64,000 nucleotides of DNA from CAISIP01 sp031396205 (GCA_031396205.1 JANNKH010000015.1:106281-170280); one strand, 5' to 3'; positions 16,100 to 24,774 are shown, counted from the stretch's first letter. A program made the numbers and translations. Notes: generated by a model from the letters alone, not told the origin.

Positions 16100-16591
16100 T
16101 CATGGAACAATGATGATCTCACGCTGCCGGTCGCACTCCGGTGGCTGCCCGTATCCGGCTGCGCGCACGGTCTGGTCGTTTGCAATCTCCACCTGGAACC
16201 ATTGGCAAAACGGGCTCTCGTAACGATAGCTCCAGACCTCGCCGCGGGAACGTCCCAGGCTCTTTGCCTCACCGGGACGACCGAGTCGGCGCCGGACCTC
16301 CTCTTGCTCCATGCCCGGGCTGATCTGGTTGAAGTTCGTCTCGGTCAACACCTGCTCGGAGCGCACGGCCCGTCCGGCAGCATCCAGATACACAAACCAG
16401 GTTTCCCGGCCATAAGGCCCTCGCGGAAACTCCAGCCGAGTGCCTGCGGCCATCGGTCGCCGCTGTTCCGGCTGTCCCATCCGGGCCACCAGTTCCTCGG
16501 CGGTTTTGCCGGCCATATCGGCAGGCGGTGCGTAGCTGCTGCACGCGGCGAGCGAAAACAGACAGGTCAGATTCCACGAACGTAAACGCAT
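16100..16591 (-). CDS. Small lipoprotein with SmpA/OmlA-like repeats
   Basis: This 163-residue product starts with a short signal sequence and lipobox LAAC (about residues 14-17), so it should be lipid-anchored in the envelope. Two segments (GKTAEELVARMGQPEQRR and ISPGMEQEEVRRRLGRPGEA) share the SmpA/OmlA (BamE-like) pattern of an amphipathic helix followed by G.P.. The rest is Trp/Tyr-rich beta strand. AGGAG lies before the ATG at 16589-16591. No specific function can be assigned. It follows the cco genes on the same strand after a 172-base gap. Confidence 0.7.
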   Translation of the reverse strand: MRLRSWNLTCLFSLAACSSYAPPADMAGKTAEELVARMGQPEQRRPMAAGTRLEFPRGPYGRETWFVYLDAAGRAVRSEQVLTETNFNQISPGMEQEEVRRRLGRPGEAKSLGRSRGEVWSYRYESPFCQWFQVEIANDQTVRAAGYGQPPECDRQREIIIVP

Positions 16592-16763
16592 CGCACGAAC
16601 TCCTGATCGCCTGGCACAGGCCACGCGGGTTGGATGGTGTTCGCCAATGCAAGTTCAATGGCGTGAGCCCGCGCAATCCGGCCCGGCACCCCTGTTGCTG
16701 CACATACTGTCGGGCGGTCTTCGTTAGGCGCGCCGCGCAACAGACACCTGCAGTACCGCGCGC

Positions 16764-17027
16764 CTAGCTTTGCTCGCCGTCGCTTGCGGGTCCGTGATTG
16801 ACCTCGTCCGGCGACATCGCCAGCAAGGCCGTCAATCCGCAGGCGACCAGTGTGAGACCCCAGAACACAAAGAACGCCAGCGTATAAAGGCCCTGGCGCG
16901 ACAATTCCAATGGCTGACCGGCCCAATGCAGATCCTGCGGATCAACCATGGCGAACACCAGCATCTCCAGCAGACCGGCTACCAGGAAGGCCGGCCATAC
17001 CACCCACATCAAACGCTTGGTCCACAT
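16764..17027 (-). CDS. Small two-span membrane protein at the end of the cco operon
   Basis: This 87-residue protein begins MWTKRLMWVVWPAFLVAG and has two hydrophobic segments (about residues 7-26 and 47-70) with a polar C-terminus. It starts 34 bases after the fixH-like stop and continues the ccoNOQPGH reading direction, so it is probably the last gene of the operon. I recall similar short proteins beside cbb3 genes in Burkholderiales, but no named family. A role in oxidase assembly is only a guess from position. Confidence 0.72.
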   Translation of the reverse strand: MWTKRLMWVVWPAFLVAGLLEMLVFAMVDPQDLHWAGQPLELSRQGLYTLAFFVFWGLTLVACGLTALLAMSPDEVNHGPASDGEQS

Positions 17028-17060
17028 GCTGCCGTCCTGATCTCAATCGTGCGCGCCGGA

Positions 17061-17351
17061 TCAGGGCTTGAAAGCGCCAGGCGCAGCAGGAACTGCGGTA
17101 ACTCCGGTCTGCGCATGGTTGCGGCCTTGTACGGCCGGCGCCATACTGGCGACCGGGTTGGCCAAGGTCTGGTTGATTTCGAGGCCCTTGCGGTAGTAGT
17201 CCTTGTCGATCACAGGATCGGGGTATTTCAGTGCCAGATACAGCGTGACAAAACCGGCGACGACGACGATCGCGGGGCCCGAGATGACCAGCCAGACATG
17301 GCCAAATTTCCACCAGGGAGCGGCAGACGGGGTTTGCGTGGGTAGCGGCAT
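17061..17351 (-). CDS. ccoH: FixH/CcoH family protein
   Basis: This 96-residue protein has one membrane anchor (VWLVISGPAIVVVAGFVTLYLALK) followed by the family signature DPVIDKDYYRKGLEINQ. FixH/CcoH helps assemble or stabilise cbb3 oxidase and is often linked with copper delivery. It is shorter than classical FixH (about 150-170 residues), as is common in betaproteobacteria. AGGAG before the ATG at 17349-17351 decides the start over an upstream in-frame codon. It follows ccoG with a 15-base gap. Confidence 0.85.
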   Translation of the reverse strand: MPLPTQTPSAAPWWKFGHVWLVISGPAIVVVAGFVTLYLALKYPDPVIDKDYYRKGLEINQTLANPVASMAPAVQGRNHAQTGVTAVPAAPGAFKP

Positions 17352-17366
17352 GCTTGATCTCCTCAA

Positions 17367-18839
17367 CTATCGCGGAACCAGAAAAACGGATTTCTCGCTG
17401 ACCTGCCGGTCACTTCCTTGCAGCGCAATGTCGAACCGGATCGGATGCGACCCCGGCTTCGCGCCTTCATACGGCAACTGCACCCGCACCGCGATCCAGC
17501 GCGACTGGGTGGACGCAACCGCAAACTGGTCCTCCGAGGCCAGCGCAATGCCTTCCAGGCCACTGACAGACAGCCGATACCGCTGCTCCACTTCGCTTGC
17601 ATTCATCACCTGCAGCCGGAACACATTCTCGATCTTTCCGCCCGCGACGATGCGTGATAGCGAGCCGCGATCGCGCACCACATCGACCTTGTAAGGCGAG
17701 CGCAACACCAGGCTGACCATCATCGCCAGCACGATGGCCAGCAATATCCCCGAGTACAGCAACACCCGGGGTCGCAATACATGGCGCACGATCTGCGCTT
17801 GGCTCCAATGCTGTTGCACCGCGTTCTGGGTCGAATACTTGACCAGGCCACGGGCATAGCCCATCTTGTCCATCACCGTGTCGCAGACATCGGCGCAGGC
17901 TCCGCAACCGATGCATTCATACTGCAGGCCGTCGCGGATGTCGATGCCGGTGGGACAGACCTGCACACACAACGTGCAGTCGACGCAGGCACCCAGGTTC
18001 AGTGTGGCGGGGTCTACCTTGCGCGAACGGGCGCCGCGGGGCTCTCCGCGCTCCTCGTCATAGGTCACGATCAGCGTATCGCGGTCGAACATTGCACTCT
18101 GGAAGCGTGCATACGGGCACATGTGCTTGCACACCTGCTCGCGCAGGAAGCCCGCATTGCCATAGGTGGCAAAGCCGTAGAAGACGGTCCAGAAAACCTC
18201 CCAGGATCCCATCCGCAACGCAATCAACTCACGCCCGAGCTCGGCAATGGGCGTGAAATAGCCCACGAAAGTGAAACCGGTCCAGAACGCCAGGGCCAGC
18301 CAGGCCAGGTGCTTGCCACCCTTGCGCAGCAACTTGTCGGCCGATAGGCGCCCCGCATCGCGGCGCATGCGAGCAGATCGATCGCCCTCGAACTTCTTCT
18401 CGATCCACAGGAATATCTCGGTATAGACGGTTTGCGGACAGGCATAACCGCACCACAACCGACCCGCGACCGCCGTGAACAGAAACAGGGACAGCGCCGA
18501 GATCACCAAGAGACCGGTGAGGTAGATGAAGTCCTGCGGGTAAAGGACCAGGTTGAAGACGTAAAAGCGCCGTGCGCCAAGGTCAAACAGCACGGCCTGG
18601 CGTTGTCCCCAGTCCAGCCACGGCAGGCCGTAATAGACCAGCTGCGTCAGCCAGACCATGCCCCAGCGCCAGTTCGAGAACAGGCCGGATACGCTGCGCG
18701 GGTAAATTTTCTTGTGCGCCTCGTACAGCGACACCATTTCCGGGTCGGCGGCAATCGCGCTATCGTTCGCCGCCGCCAGCGCGGCGACCGGCACGATCGG
18801 AATGACCTTGCGTGAATCGGGCTTGGAGGAACGCGACAA
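17367..18839 (-). CDS. ccoG: cbb3 oxidase accessory ferredoxin-like protein CcoG (FixG/RdxA)
   Basis: This 490-residue membrane protein has N-terminal spans (from about residue 35, SLYEAHKKIYPRSV then WLTQLVYYGLPWL), a CGYACPQTVYTEIF motif, a KHMCPYARFQ motif, two ferredoxin-type 4Fe-4S motifs (CVDCTLCVQVCP and CIGCGACADVC), a later membrane span, and a C-terminal Ig-like domain. CcoG is a copper reductase-type factor needed for cbb3 maturation. I choose a TTG start at 18837-18839. The next ATG would begin at the MVSLYEAHKK conserved stretch and lose the N-terminal tail, while ATG starts further upstream overlap ccoP. Confidence 0.92.
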   Translation of the reverse strand: MSRSSKPDSRKVIPIVPVAALAAANDSAIAADPEMVSLYEAHKKIYPRSVSGLFSNWRWGMVWLTQLVYYGLPWLDWGQRQAVLFDLGARRFYVFNLVLYPQDFIYLTGLLVISALSLFLFTAVAGRLWCGYACPQTVYTEIFLWIEKKFEGDRSARMRRDAGRLSADKLLRKGGKHLAWLALAFWTGFTFVGYFTPIAELGRELIALRMGSWEVFWTVFYGFATYGNAGFLREQVCKHMCPYARFQSAMFDRDTLIVTYDEERGEPRGARSRKVDPATLNLGACVDCTLCVQVCPTGIDIRDGLQYECIGCGACADVCDTVMDKMGYARGLVKYSTQNAVQQHWSQAQIVRHVLRPRVLLYSGILLAIVLAMMVSLVLRSPYKVDVVRDRGSLSRIVAGGKIENVFRLQVMNASEVEQRYRLSVSGLEGIALASEDQFAVASTQSRWIAVRVQLPYEGAKPGSHPIRFDIALQGSDRQVSEKSVFLVPR

Positions 18840-18856
18840 CGCAACCTGCCCTGTAT

Positions 18857-19774
18857 TCAGTTGCTGGCGAGCGCCGTCTTGTTGGAGAAAGCCCAGACGT
18901 AGGCGCCCAGTACATGGATCTGGGCTGAACTCAGCTTGTCGGCCTGTGCCGGCATCTGGTTGACCTTGCCGTTGTTGATCATGGCGATGATCGCGCCTTC
19001 GCCATATCCATGCAGCCACAGGTCATCGGTCAGGTTGGGCGCGCCCAGCGCCGGATTGCCCTTGCCATCGTTGCCATGGCACGCGGCGCAGACCCCGAAC
19101 TTCGATTTTCCGAGTGACGCCTTGAGCGAGTCATGCGGACTGCCCGACAGGCTGAGCACATACTGCGCCACGTTCTTGACGTCGTCCGACGTGCCCAGAG
19201 CAGCGCCCAGCGCCGGCATGTTGCCGACGCGCCCCTTGCGCAGGGTCTCGGTGATCTGCTCAGGCGCACCGCCGTACAACCAGTCCCGATCGGTCAGGTT
19301 CGGGAAGCCCTTGCTGCCGCGCGCGTCCGAACCATGGCACTGGGAACAATTGTTCATGAACAGCCGCTCGCCGATGGCCATCGCCTGCGGATCCTTTGCA
19401 ACGTCCTCGGTTTTCATCGCGGTAAAGCGGGCGTATAGCGGTGCTACTTCTTCGTCGCCCTTCTTCATTTCCGCCGCATGCTGCCCGGTCGACGACCAGG
19501 CCAGGGTGCCCGCGAAAGTGCCCAGACCCGGATACAGCACCAGGTAGACCAGCGAGAAGACCACCGTGATGATGAACAGCCACACCCACCAGCGCGGCAG
19601 GGGATTGTTCATTTCGCGCAGGTCGCCGTCCCAGACATGGCCGGTGGTGTTGTCGTGCGCCGTCATGGCCTTGGCCCTGCCGCTGAACCACAGCAGCAAC
19701 AGGCAGGCCAGAATGCTGACAATGGTGATTCCGGCTACATACAGCGACCAGAATCCGTTGGTGAAATCACTCAT
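18857..19774 (-). CDS. ccoP: cbb3 cytochrome c oxidase subunit III, diheme CcoP
   Basis: This 305-residue subunit brings electrons from soluble cytochrome c to the oxidase. It has two N-terminal membrane spans (about residues 10-30 and 62-82) and two c-type heme motifs, C143-C146-H147 (CSQCH) and C229-C232-H233 (CAACH), each followed by a methionine region (NMPALG, QMPAQ) for the sixth ligand. GAGGA precedes the ATG. Gene order and spacing (ccoQ 21 bases upstream, ccoG 17 bases downstream) fit one operon. Confidence 0.95.
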   Translation of the reverse strand: MSDFTNGFWSLYVAGITIVSILACLLLLWFSGRAKAMTAHDNTTGHVWDGDLREMNNPLPRWWVWLFIITVVFSLVYLVLYPGLGTFAGTLAWSSTGQHAAEMKKGDEEVAPLYARFTAMKTEDVAKDPQAMAIGERLFMNNCSQCHGSDARGSKGFPNLTDRDWLYGGAPEQITETLRKGRVGNMPALGAALGTSDDVKNVAQYVLSLSGSPHDSLKASLGKSKFGVCAACHGNDGKGNPALGAPNLTDDLWLHGYGEGAIIAMINNGKVNQMPAQADKLSSAQIHVLGAYVWAFSNKTALASN

Positions 19775-19795
19775 GCTTGTTCCTCGTGCGATGCA

Positions 19796-19933
19796 TCAGT
19801 CTTGTTCGAACGGCAACCGGGCGGCCTCGTCGAAATCATTCTTGCGATTCCGGGACCAGGCCCACCAGACGATGCCCAGAAAGACGACCAACGCGGCCAC
19901 CGTGCTGATGGAGCGCAAGGTATTGATATCCAT
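19796..19933 (-). CDS. ccoQ: cbb3 oxidase small subunit CcoQ
   Basis: This 45-residue protein has one membrane span (about residues 8-26, TVAALVVFLGIVWWAW) followed by SRNRKNDFDEAARLPF, the hallmark CcoQ tail. CcoQ stabilises the CcoN-CcoO-CcoP complex. GGAAGGA lies before the ATG at 19931-19933, and the gene sits in its usual place between ccoO and ccoP. Confidence 0.93.
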   Translation of the reverse strand: MDINTLRSISTVAALVVFLGIVWWAWSRNRKNDFDEAARLPFEQD

Positions 19934-19949
19934 GGCGTAGTCCTTCCGT

Positions 19950-20579
19950 TTATTTGAGCGCCAGGCCCAGCATCTGCAGGTACGCGATGGTGGCGTCCAT
20001 GTCGGTCTTGCCCTTGACCGCATCGGCTGCGCCGGCGATCTGCGCGTCGGTGTAGGGAACCCCGACCCTGCGCAAGGCACGCATGTGCGTTGCCAGCGTC
20101 GCGCCGTCGATGGTGGCCGTCTCCAGCCAGGGATAAGCCGGCATGTTGGATTCGGGCACCAGGTCACGCGGATTGACCAGGTGGATGCGATGCCACTCGT
20201 CGTTGTACTTGCCACCCACCCGCGCCAGATCCGGCCCGGTGCGCTTGCTGCCCCACTGGAACGGGTGGTCATAGACCGATTCGCCGGCCACCGAATAGTG
20301 GCCATAGCGCAGGGTCTCGGCACGGAAGGGTCGGATCATCTGCGAATGGCAGTTGTAGCAACCCTCGCGCACGTAGATGTCGCGCCCGGCCAACTGCAGC
20401 GGGGTGTAGGGCTCGACGCCCTTGATGGGTTCGGTGGTCGACTTCTGGAAAAACAGCGGCACGATCTCCACCAGTCCGCCGATGGCGAGCACCACCAGGA
20501 TCAGCACGATCATCAGGAAGTTGTTGGTCTCGACCCGCTCATGCGAGAGCAAGGGCATTTTGGATTCTGGGTTGGCCAT
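19950..20579 (-). CDS. ccoO: cbb3 oxidase subunit II, monoheme CcoO
   Basis: This 209-residue subunit has one N-terminal membrane anchor (about residues 20-42) and one c-type heme motif, C74-C77-H78 (CYNCH), followed by SQMIRPFRAE, which is conserved in CcoO. ESNMPAYPW near residue 140-148 supplies the axial methionine. It passes electrons from CcoP to the CcoN centre. The gene lies 12 bases after ccoN and 16 bases before ccoQ. Confidence 0.96.
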   Translation of the reverse strand: MANPESKMPLLSHERVETNNFLMIVLILVVLAIGGLVEIVPLFFQKSTTEPIKGVEPYTPLQLAGRDIYVREGCYNCHSQMIRPFRAETLRYGHYSVAGESVYDHPFQWGSKRTGPDLARVGGKYNDEWHRIHLVNPRDLVPESNMPAYPWLETATIDGATLATHMRALRRVGVPYTDAQIAGAADAVKGKTDMDATIAYLQMLGLALK

Positions 20580-20591
20580 GGTCTTTCTCTT

Positions 20592-22028
20592 TCAGGCGTG
20601 CACGGCGGCGTTGGGTATGGTCACACTCACGGCTTTGCCAGCCATAGCGGTTTTCCAGACGTTCCACAACATGACCAACATGCCGCCCAGGTACAACAGT
20701 CCGCCCATCAGGCGCAGAAAATAGAACGGGTAAGTGGCCTTGACCGACTCGACAAAGGTATAGGTCAGCGTACCGTCCGGATTGATGGCACGCCACATCA
20801 GGCCCTGCATCACCCCGGCAATCCACATTGCCGCGATATAGACCACGATGCCGATGGTGGCGGTCCAGAAATGGACCTCGATCGCCTTGACGCTGTACAT
20901 CTGCTTGCGGCCGAACAGGCGCGGAATCAGGTAGTACATGCTACCCATCGTGACCAAGCCGACCCAGCCCAACGCACCCGAATGCACATGACCCACGGTC
21001 CAATCGGTGTAGTGGGACAGCGCGTTGACGGTCTTGATCGACATCATCGGCCCCTCGAAGGTGCTCATGCCGTAGAACGACAGCGATACGATCAGAAAGC
21101 GCAGGATCGGGTCGTCACGCAGCTTGTGCCAGGCGCCCGACAGCGTCATGATGCCGTTGATCATGCCGCCCCAGCTCGGCGCCAGCAGGATCAGCGAGAA
21201 CACCATCCCCACCGACTGGGTCCAGTCCGGCAAGGCCGTGTAATGCAGGTGGTGCGGCCCCGCCCACATGTAGGTGAAGATCAGCGCCCAGAAATGCACG
21301 ATCGACAGCCGATAGCTGTAGACAGGGCGCTCGGCCTGCTTGGGTATGAAGTAATACATCATGCCAAGGAAACCGGCGGTGAGGAAAAAGCCCACCGCAT
21401 TGTGGCCGTACCACCACTGCACCATGGCGTCCTGTACCCCGGCATAGGCGGAGTACGACTTCATCCAGCCGGCCGGAATGGCCGCGCTGTTGACTACGTG
21501 CAGCAGCGCAACGGCCAGGATGAAGGCGCCGAAAAACCAGTTGGCCACATAGATGTGGCGCACCTTGCGCGTGCCGATCGTGCCGAAAAACACGATGGCG
21601 AACGACACCCATACCAGCGTGATCAGGATGTCGATCGGCCACTCCAGCTCCGCGTATTCCTTACCCTGGGTATAGCCCAACGGCAGGGAAATCGCGGCGG
21701 CCACAATGACCAGTTGCCAACCCCAGAATGTGAAGGTCGCCAGCCTGTCACCGAATAGCCGCACCTGGCAGGTGCGTTGCACGACGTAGTAGGCAGACGC
21801 GAACAAGCCGCAACCGCCAAACGCGAAGATCACCGCATTCGTGTGCAACGGTCGCAATCGACCGTAACTGAGCCAGGAAATACCGAGATTGAGCTCGGGC
21901 CAGGTCAACTGGGCCGCGATGATCACTCCCACCAACATGCCGACGACGCCCCACACGACCGTCATGATCGCAAATTGCCGCACCACGCCATCGTTGTAGG
22001 CCGTGGCCTTCGCATTGGGAAATTGCAT
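20592..22028 (-). CDS. ccoN: cbb3 cytochrome c oxidase catalytic subunit CcoN
   Basis: This 478-residue, twelve-span subunit carries the heme b and heme b3-CuB site where oxygen is reduced with high affinity. Visible markers are LRPLHTNAVIFAFGG (low-spin heme His), WWYGHNAVGFFLTAGFLG (CuB His and conserved Tyr-type region), MWAGPHHLHYTALPDW (paired His) and VGHVHSGALGWVG (heme histidines). It is the first gene of the ccoNOQPGH operon. Two FNR boxes lie 18-72 bases upstream of its start, so expression under low oxygen is expected. Confidence 0.97.
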   Translation of the reverse strand: MQFPNAKATAYNDGVVRQFAIMTVVWGVVGMLVGVIIAAQLTWPELNLGISWLSYGRLRPLHTNAVIFAFGGCGLFASAYYVVQRTCQVRLFGDRLATFTFWGWQLVIVAAAISLPLGYTQGKEYAELEWPIDILITLVWVSFAIVFFGTIGTRKVRHIYVANWFFGAFILAVALLHVVNSAAIPAGWMKSYSAYAGVQDAMVQWWYGHNAVGFFLTAGFLGMMYYFIPKQAERPVYSYRLSIVHFWALIFTYMWAGPHHLHYTALPDWTQSVGMVFSLILLAPSWGGMINGIMTLSGAWHKLRDDPILRFLIVSLSFYGMSTFEGPMMSIKTVNALSHYTDWTVGHVHSGALGWVGLVTMGSMYYLIPRLFGRKQMYSVKAIEVHFWTATIGIVVYIAAMWIAGVMQGLMWRAINPDGTLTYTFVESVKATYPFYFLRLMGGLLYLGGMLVMLWNVWKTAMAGKAVSVTIPNAAVHA

Positions 22029-22045
22029 TTTTCGGTTCTTCCAAA

Positions 22046-22059
22046 TTGATCTTGTTCAA
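22046..22059. promoter_or_regulatory. FNR-like box proximal to ccoN
   Basis: TTGATCTTGTTCAA matches TTGAT-N4-ATCAA with one change. It lies 18-31 bases before the ccoN start, too close to act as a -41.5 activator site. If transcription starts as predicted from the distal box, this site covers the start point and could limit expression. Confidence 0.6.
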
Positions 22060-22070
22060 GTTTCCGCTGG

Positions 22071-22089
22071 CAAACCCTTATTGGGTTTG
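22071..22089. repeat. Perfect inverted repeat between the two FNR boxes
   Basis: CAAACCC and GGGTTTG flank TTATT, giving a perfect 7+5+7 inverted repeat. Its right arm overlaps the distal FNR box by three bases. It could be a binding site for a second regulator of ccoN or a chance palindrome. Confidence 0.4.
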
Positions 22090-22100
22090 ACCAACATCAA
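22087..22100. promoter_or_regulatory. FNR box distal to ccoN (likely activator site)
   Basis: TTGACCAACATCAA matches the FNR consensus with one change. The centre (22093.5) would place +1 near 22052 if used at -41.5, with a weak GAAACT in the -10 position (22064-22059), leaving a leader of about 24 bases to ccoN. Confidence 0.7.
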
Positions 22101-22175
22101 ACGGGCTGGCGGTAGCACTGAAACTACGCCACTCTTTGCGCTTTGTGCCACACGATGCGCTTTTGCCATGCCGCC

Positions 22176-22310
22176 TTATTCCTCCAGGATGCGCTCGCCC
22201 TCGCGCTCGATGTCTTCAAACTGGCCGCGGTAGATTGCCCACCACAAGCCGGCCAAGATGAAGAACACCAGCACCACGGACAGCGGAATGAGCAGGTACA
22301 GGATATCCAT
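22176..22310 (-). CDS. ccoS: cbb3 oxidase maturation protein CcoS
   Basis: This 44-residue protein has one membrane span (MDILYLLIPLSVVLVFFILAG) followed by the family tail WWAIYRGQFEDIEREGERIL. CcoS is needed for cofactor insertion into cbb3 oxidase. Its ATG shares a base with the ccoI stop (TGATG), so translation is coupled. The usual ccoI-ccoS pairing supports the call. Confidence 0.93.
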   Translation of the reverse strand: MDILYLLIPLSVVLVFFILAGLWWAIYRGQFEDIEREGERILEE

Positions 22311-24667
22311 CAGTCGGCATCTCCAGGCAGCTCCGTGGCCAGCCGCAGTGCGTTCGCCACCACCAGCAGCGAACTGCCGGCCATACCCAGCCCGGCAAGC
22401 CAGGCCGGTATCCAGCCCACCACCGCCAATGGAATGCAGGCCATGTTGTAGGCCAGCGCCCAGCCCAGGTTCTGGCGCACGATGCGCATGGTGCGGCGCG
22501 CGAGCCGCAGGGTCTGGGGCACGCGCTGCAATTGGCCGCCCAGCACCACGAAGTCGGCCTGCGACTGCGCCAATGGCGCAGCATGGCCCATCGCGAAGGA
22601 CACATTGGCTCCCGCCAGCACCGGGGCATCGTTCAAACCATCACCCACCATCGCCACGCTGTGACCCAGCGCCTGCTGAGCGCGCAGGAACCTCAGCTTG
22701 GAATCGGGTGAGCACTCTGCAAGCACCGAGGCGATGCCCAGGGGCTCAGCCACTTTGAGCGCCGCGCCGCGCTGGTCGCCCGACAGCATGTGCAGCCGCA
22801 AGCCGTCGGCCCGCAAGGCCGACACTGCTGATGCGGCGTCAGAACGCAGGTCCTGCCCCAGGCGGAACGTGGCCAGCCAGCCGGATTCATCGACGAGATG
22901 GGACAGGCCTGCGTCTGCACCGGATTCCGGCAAGCCGCAGAATCGGGCGCTGCCCAGCCGGGCCAGCGCAGGTTCAGCATGCCCGCCCACCGGCTCGACG
23001 ACGGCCGACACACCGGCACCGGTCTGTTCGGTCACCCCGGCGGCTTTCCAGGTTTCCCCCTGCCCCGCCTGCGCTGCAGCCCGGGCCAGCGCGCGGGACA
23101 CCGGATGCAGCGATTGGCGACCGATGGCGGCGGCCATGGCCAGCACCTGCTCGCGGGACAGGCCGGCGCGCACGGTGACCGCCTCCAGACGCAAGCCGTC
23201 GCGGGTCAAGGTGCCGGTCTTGTCGAAAACAACCGTGTCCACCCTGGCCAAAGCCTCGAGCGCCTGCAGGCGCCGCACCAGCACGCCGCCGCGCGCCAGG
23301 CTGCCCGCGGCGGCCAGCATCGCGGTCGGCGTGGCCAGTGACAAGGCACAGGGACAGGTGACGATCAGCACCGCCACGGCGACCATCAGCGCATGCCCGG
23401 CACCCGCGGACCACCAAAATCCGGCAGCCGCCGCCGCGGCCAACAACACCACGATCAGGAACGGCCTGGCAATGCGATCGGCCAGTTGCGCCAGCCGCGG
23501 CCGCGTGGTCGCCGCACTGCGCACCAGCGCCATCACGGCAGCGAAGCGGGTGTCGTCGCCGGTTTTCTCGACCCGCAGCTCGATGACACTCGACAGGTTG
23601 AAGCTGCCGGCAATCACCCGGGAACCACCGGTGCATGCCACCGGTTTGGATTCACCGGTCAGCAGGGCCTGGTCCAGCAGTGTAGCCCCCTGCGTGATCA
23701 CGCCGTCGGCAGCAATGCCTTCGCCCGGCAGCACCCGGATGACATCGCCCACCACCAGCCGGCGCAGGCCCACCGCCTCGAAGCCGCCATCGGCCCGGCG
23801 CCGTTGTACCGCGTCGGGCATGCGGTTGACCATGGCCTCCAGGGCTCCGGCCGTACGGTCGCGCAGCCGCAGTTCGAGCCAGCGCCCTGTCAGCAGAAAG
23901 AAGACGAACATCGTGAGGGAATCGAAGTACACCTCGCGCCCGAATAGGCCCTGTGGATCGAACGTGCCCGCCGAGCTGACGGCAAAGGTGATCAACAGTG
24001 CGATGGCCACCGGCAGATCCATGCTGATGCGCCGTTGCACCAGGTCGCGCCAGGCCGCGCGAAAGAAAGGCCCGCTTGAGAACAGCATCACCGGCAGCGT
24101 CAGCACCCAGGAGGCCCAGCGCAGCAGGCGTTCCGACTCCATGCCCAGGTCACCGGGCAACGCGACATAGGCCGGATAGGCGTACATCATCACCTGCATC
24201 ATGCACAGGCCGGCGACGAGCAAGCGCCACAGCGCCGTGCGGCTTTCTTGCAAACGCGCCGCGCGTGCGCTGGCGTCGTTGGCCGGCACCGGCCGATAAC
24301 CCGCCTGGCGGATGGCTCCGATCCAGCCCGAAGGCTGAACGTGCGCGGGAGACCACACCACGCTGGCGCGCCGATTGGCCGCGCTGACATCGGCGCGCAG
24401 CACACCGGGTGTGGCCCGCAGGACCTGCTCAATCGTCAGCGCACATGCTGCGCAGCGGATGCCATCGATGACCAGGCTCGACTCCACCAGGCCGGGATCC
24501 TCAGCGCTGGGGCGGCTGAACGCCAACCATTCGTCGGGACTGTCCAGCAGATGCAGTGCGTCATCGGGCTCCACCGGCGCGCGCGGCGTCACACCGACGC
24601 CGACACCGGCCGGTGGCATCGACAAGGGATGTGACAGTTCGGGGTTGGCCAGTACAGCACCAAGCAT
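22310..24667 (-). CDS. ccoI: Copper-exporting P1B-type ATPase CcoI (FixI)
   Basis: This pump moves copper across the inner membrane for cbb3 oxidase assembly. The 785-residue product has an N-terminal heavy-metal domain with CAAC (IDGIRCAACALTIE), membrane spans, the actuator TGES motif, the transport motif CPC (VTCPCALSLATP), the phosphorylation motif DKTGT and the hinge GDGLNDAPVL. Unlike Pseudomonas-type CcoI, I see no extra N-terminal CxHC region; the first 60 residues are Pro/Val-rich instead. The ATG at 24665-24667 is preferred to an upstream TTG that falls inside an FNR box. ccoS follows with a one-base overlap. Confidence 0.93.
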   Translation of the reverse strand: MLGAVLANPELSHPLSMPPAGVGVGVTPRAPVEPDDALHLLDSPDEWLAFSRPSAEDPGLVESSLVIDGIRCAACALTIEQVLRATPGVLRADVSAANRRASVVWSPAHVQPSGWIGAIRQAGYRPVPANDASARAARLQESRTALWRLLVAGLCMMQVMMYAYPAYVALPGDLGMESERLLRWASWVLTLPVMLFSSGPFFRAAWRDLVQRRISMDLPVAIALLITFAVSSAGTFDPQGLFGREVYFDSLTMFVFFLLTGRWLELRLRDRTAGALEAMVNRMPDAVQRRRADGGFEAVGLRRLVVGDVIRVLPGEGIAADGVITQGATLLDQALLTGESKPVACTGGSRVIAGSFNLSSVIELRVEKTGDDTRFAAVMALVRSAATTRPRLAQLADRIARPFLIVVLLAAAAAAGFWWSAGAGHALMVAVAVLIVTCPCALSLATPTAMLAAAGSLARGGVLVRRLQALEALARVDTVVFDKTGTLTRDGLRLEAVTVRAGLSREQVLAMAAAIGRQSLHPVSRALARAAAQAGQGETWKAAGVTEQTGAGVSAVVEPVGGHAEPALARLGSARFCGLPESGADAGLSHLVDESGWLATFRLGQDLRSDAASAVSALRADGLRLHMLSGDQRGAALKVAEPLGIASVLAECSPDSKLRFLRAQQALGHSVAMVGDGLNDAPVLAGANVSFAMGHAAPLAQSQADFVVLGGQLQRVPQTLRLARRTMRIVRQNLGWALAYNMACIPLAVVGWIPAWLAGLGMAGSSLLVVANALRLATELPGDAD

Positions 24668-24701
24668 GGATCCGAGCTTATCGGGATTGCACGCCCTCGA
24701 C

Positions 24702-24715
24702 TTGATCTGCGTCAA
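24702..24715. promoter_or_regulatory. FNR box between ccoI and uspA
   Basis: TTGATCTGCGTCAA matches the FNR consensus with one change. For uspA, TATCCT at 24737-24742 fits a -10 element and puts the box at about -40.5 to -41.5, a class II activator position, with a leader of about 25 bases. Effect on ccoI is unclear because the site is only 35 bases before its start. Confidence 0.7.
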
Positions 24716-24774
24716 GAGCGCCTGTAGCCAGAGGTTTATCCTGCTGGCATCACATCACCCGCAAGGAGTTCACC

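Noticed and set aside
18840..19019. Upstream extension of ccoG to an ATG at 19019
   Set aside because: It would overlap ccoP by more than 160 bases and add a sequence unlike CcoG; a TTG start after the ccoP stop fits the family.
20085..21758. Long plus-strand frame opposite ccoN and ccoO
   Set aside because: Antisense to well-conserved oxidase subunits, with shadow-type composition.
24668..24715. Upstream TTG start for ccoI
   Set aside because: The codon lies inside the FNR box and has no ribosome site; the ATG at 24667 is better.
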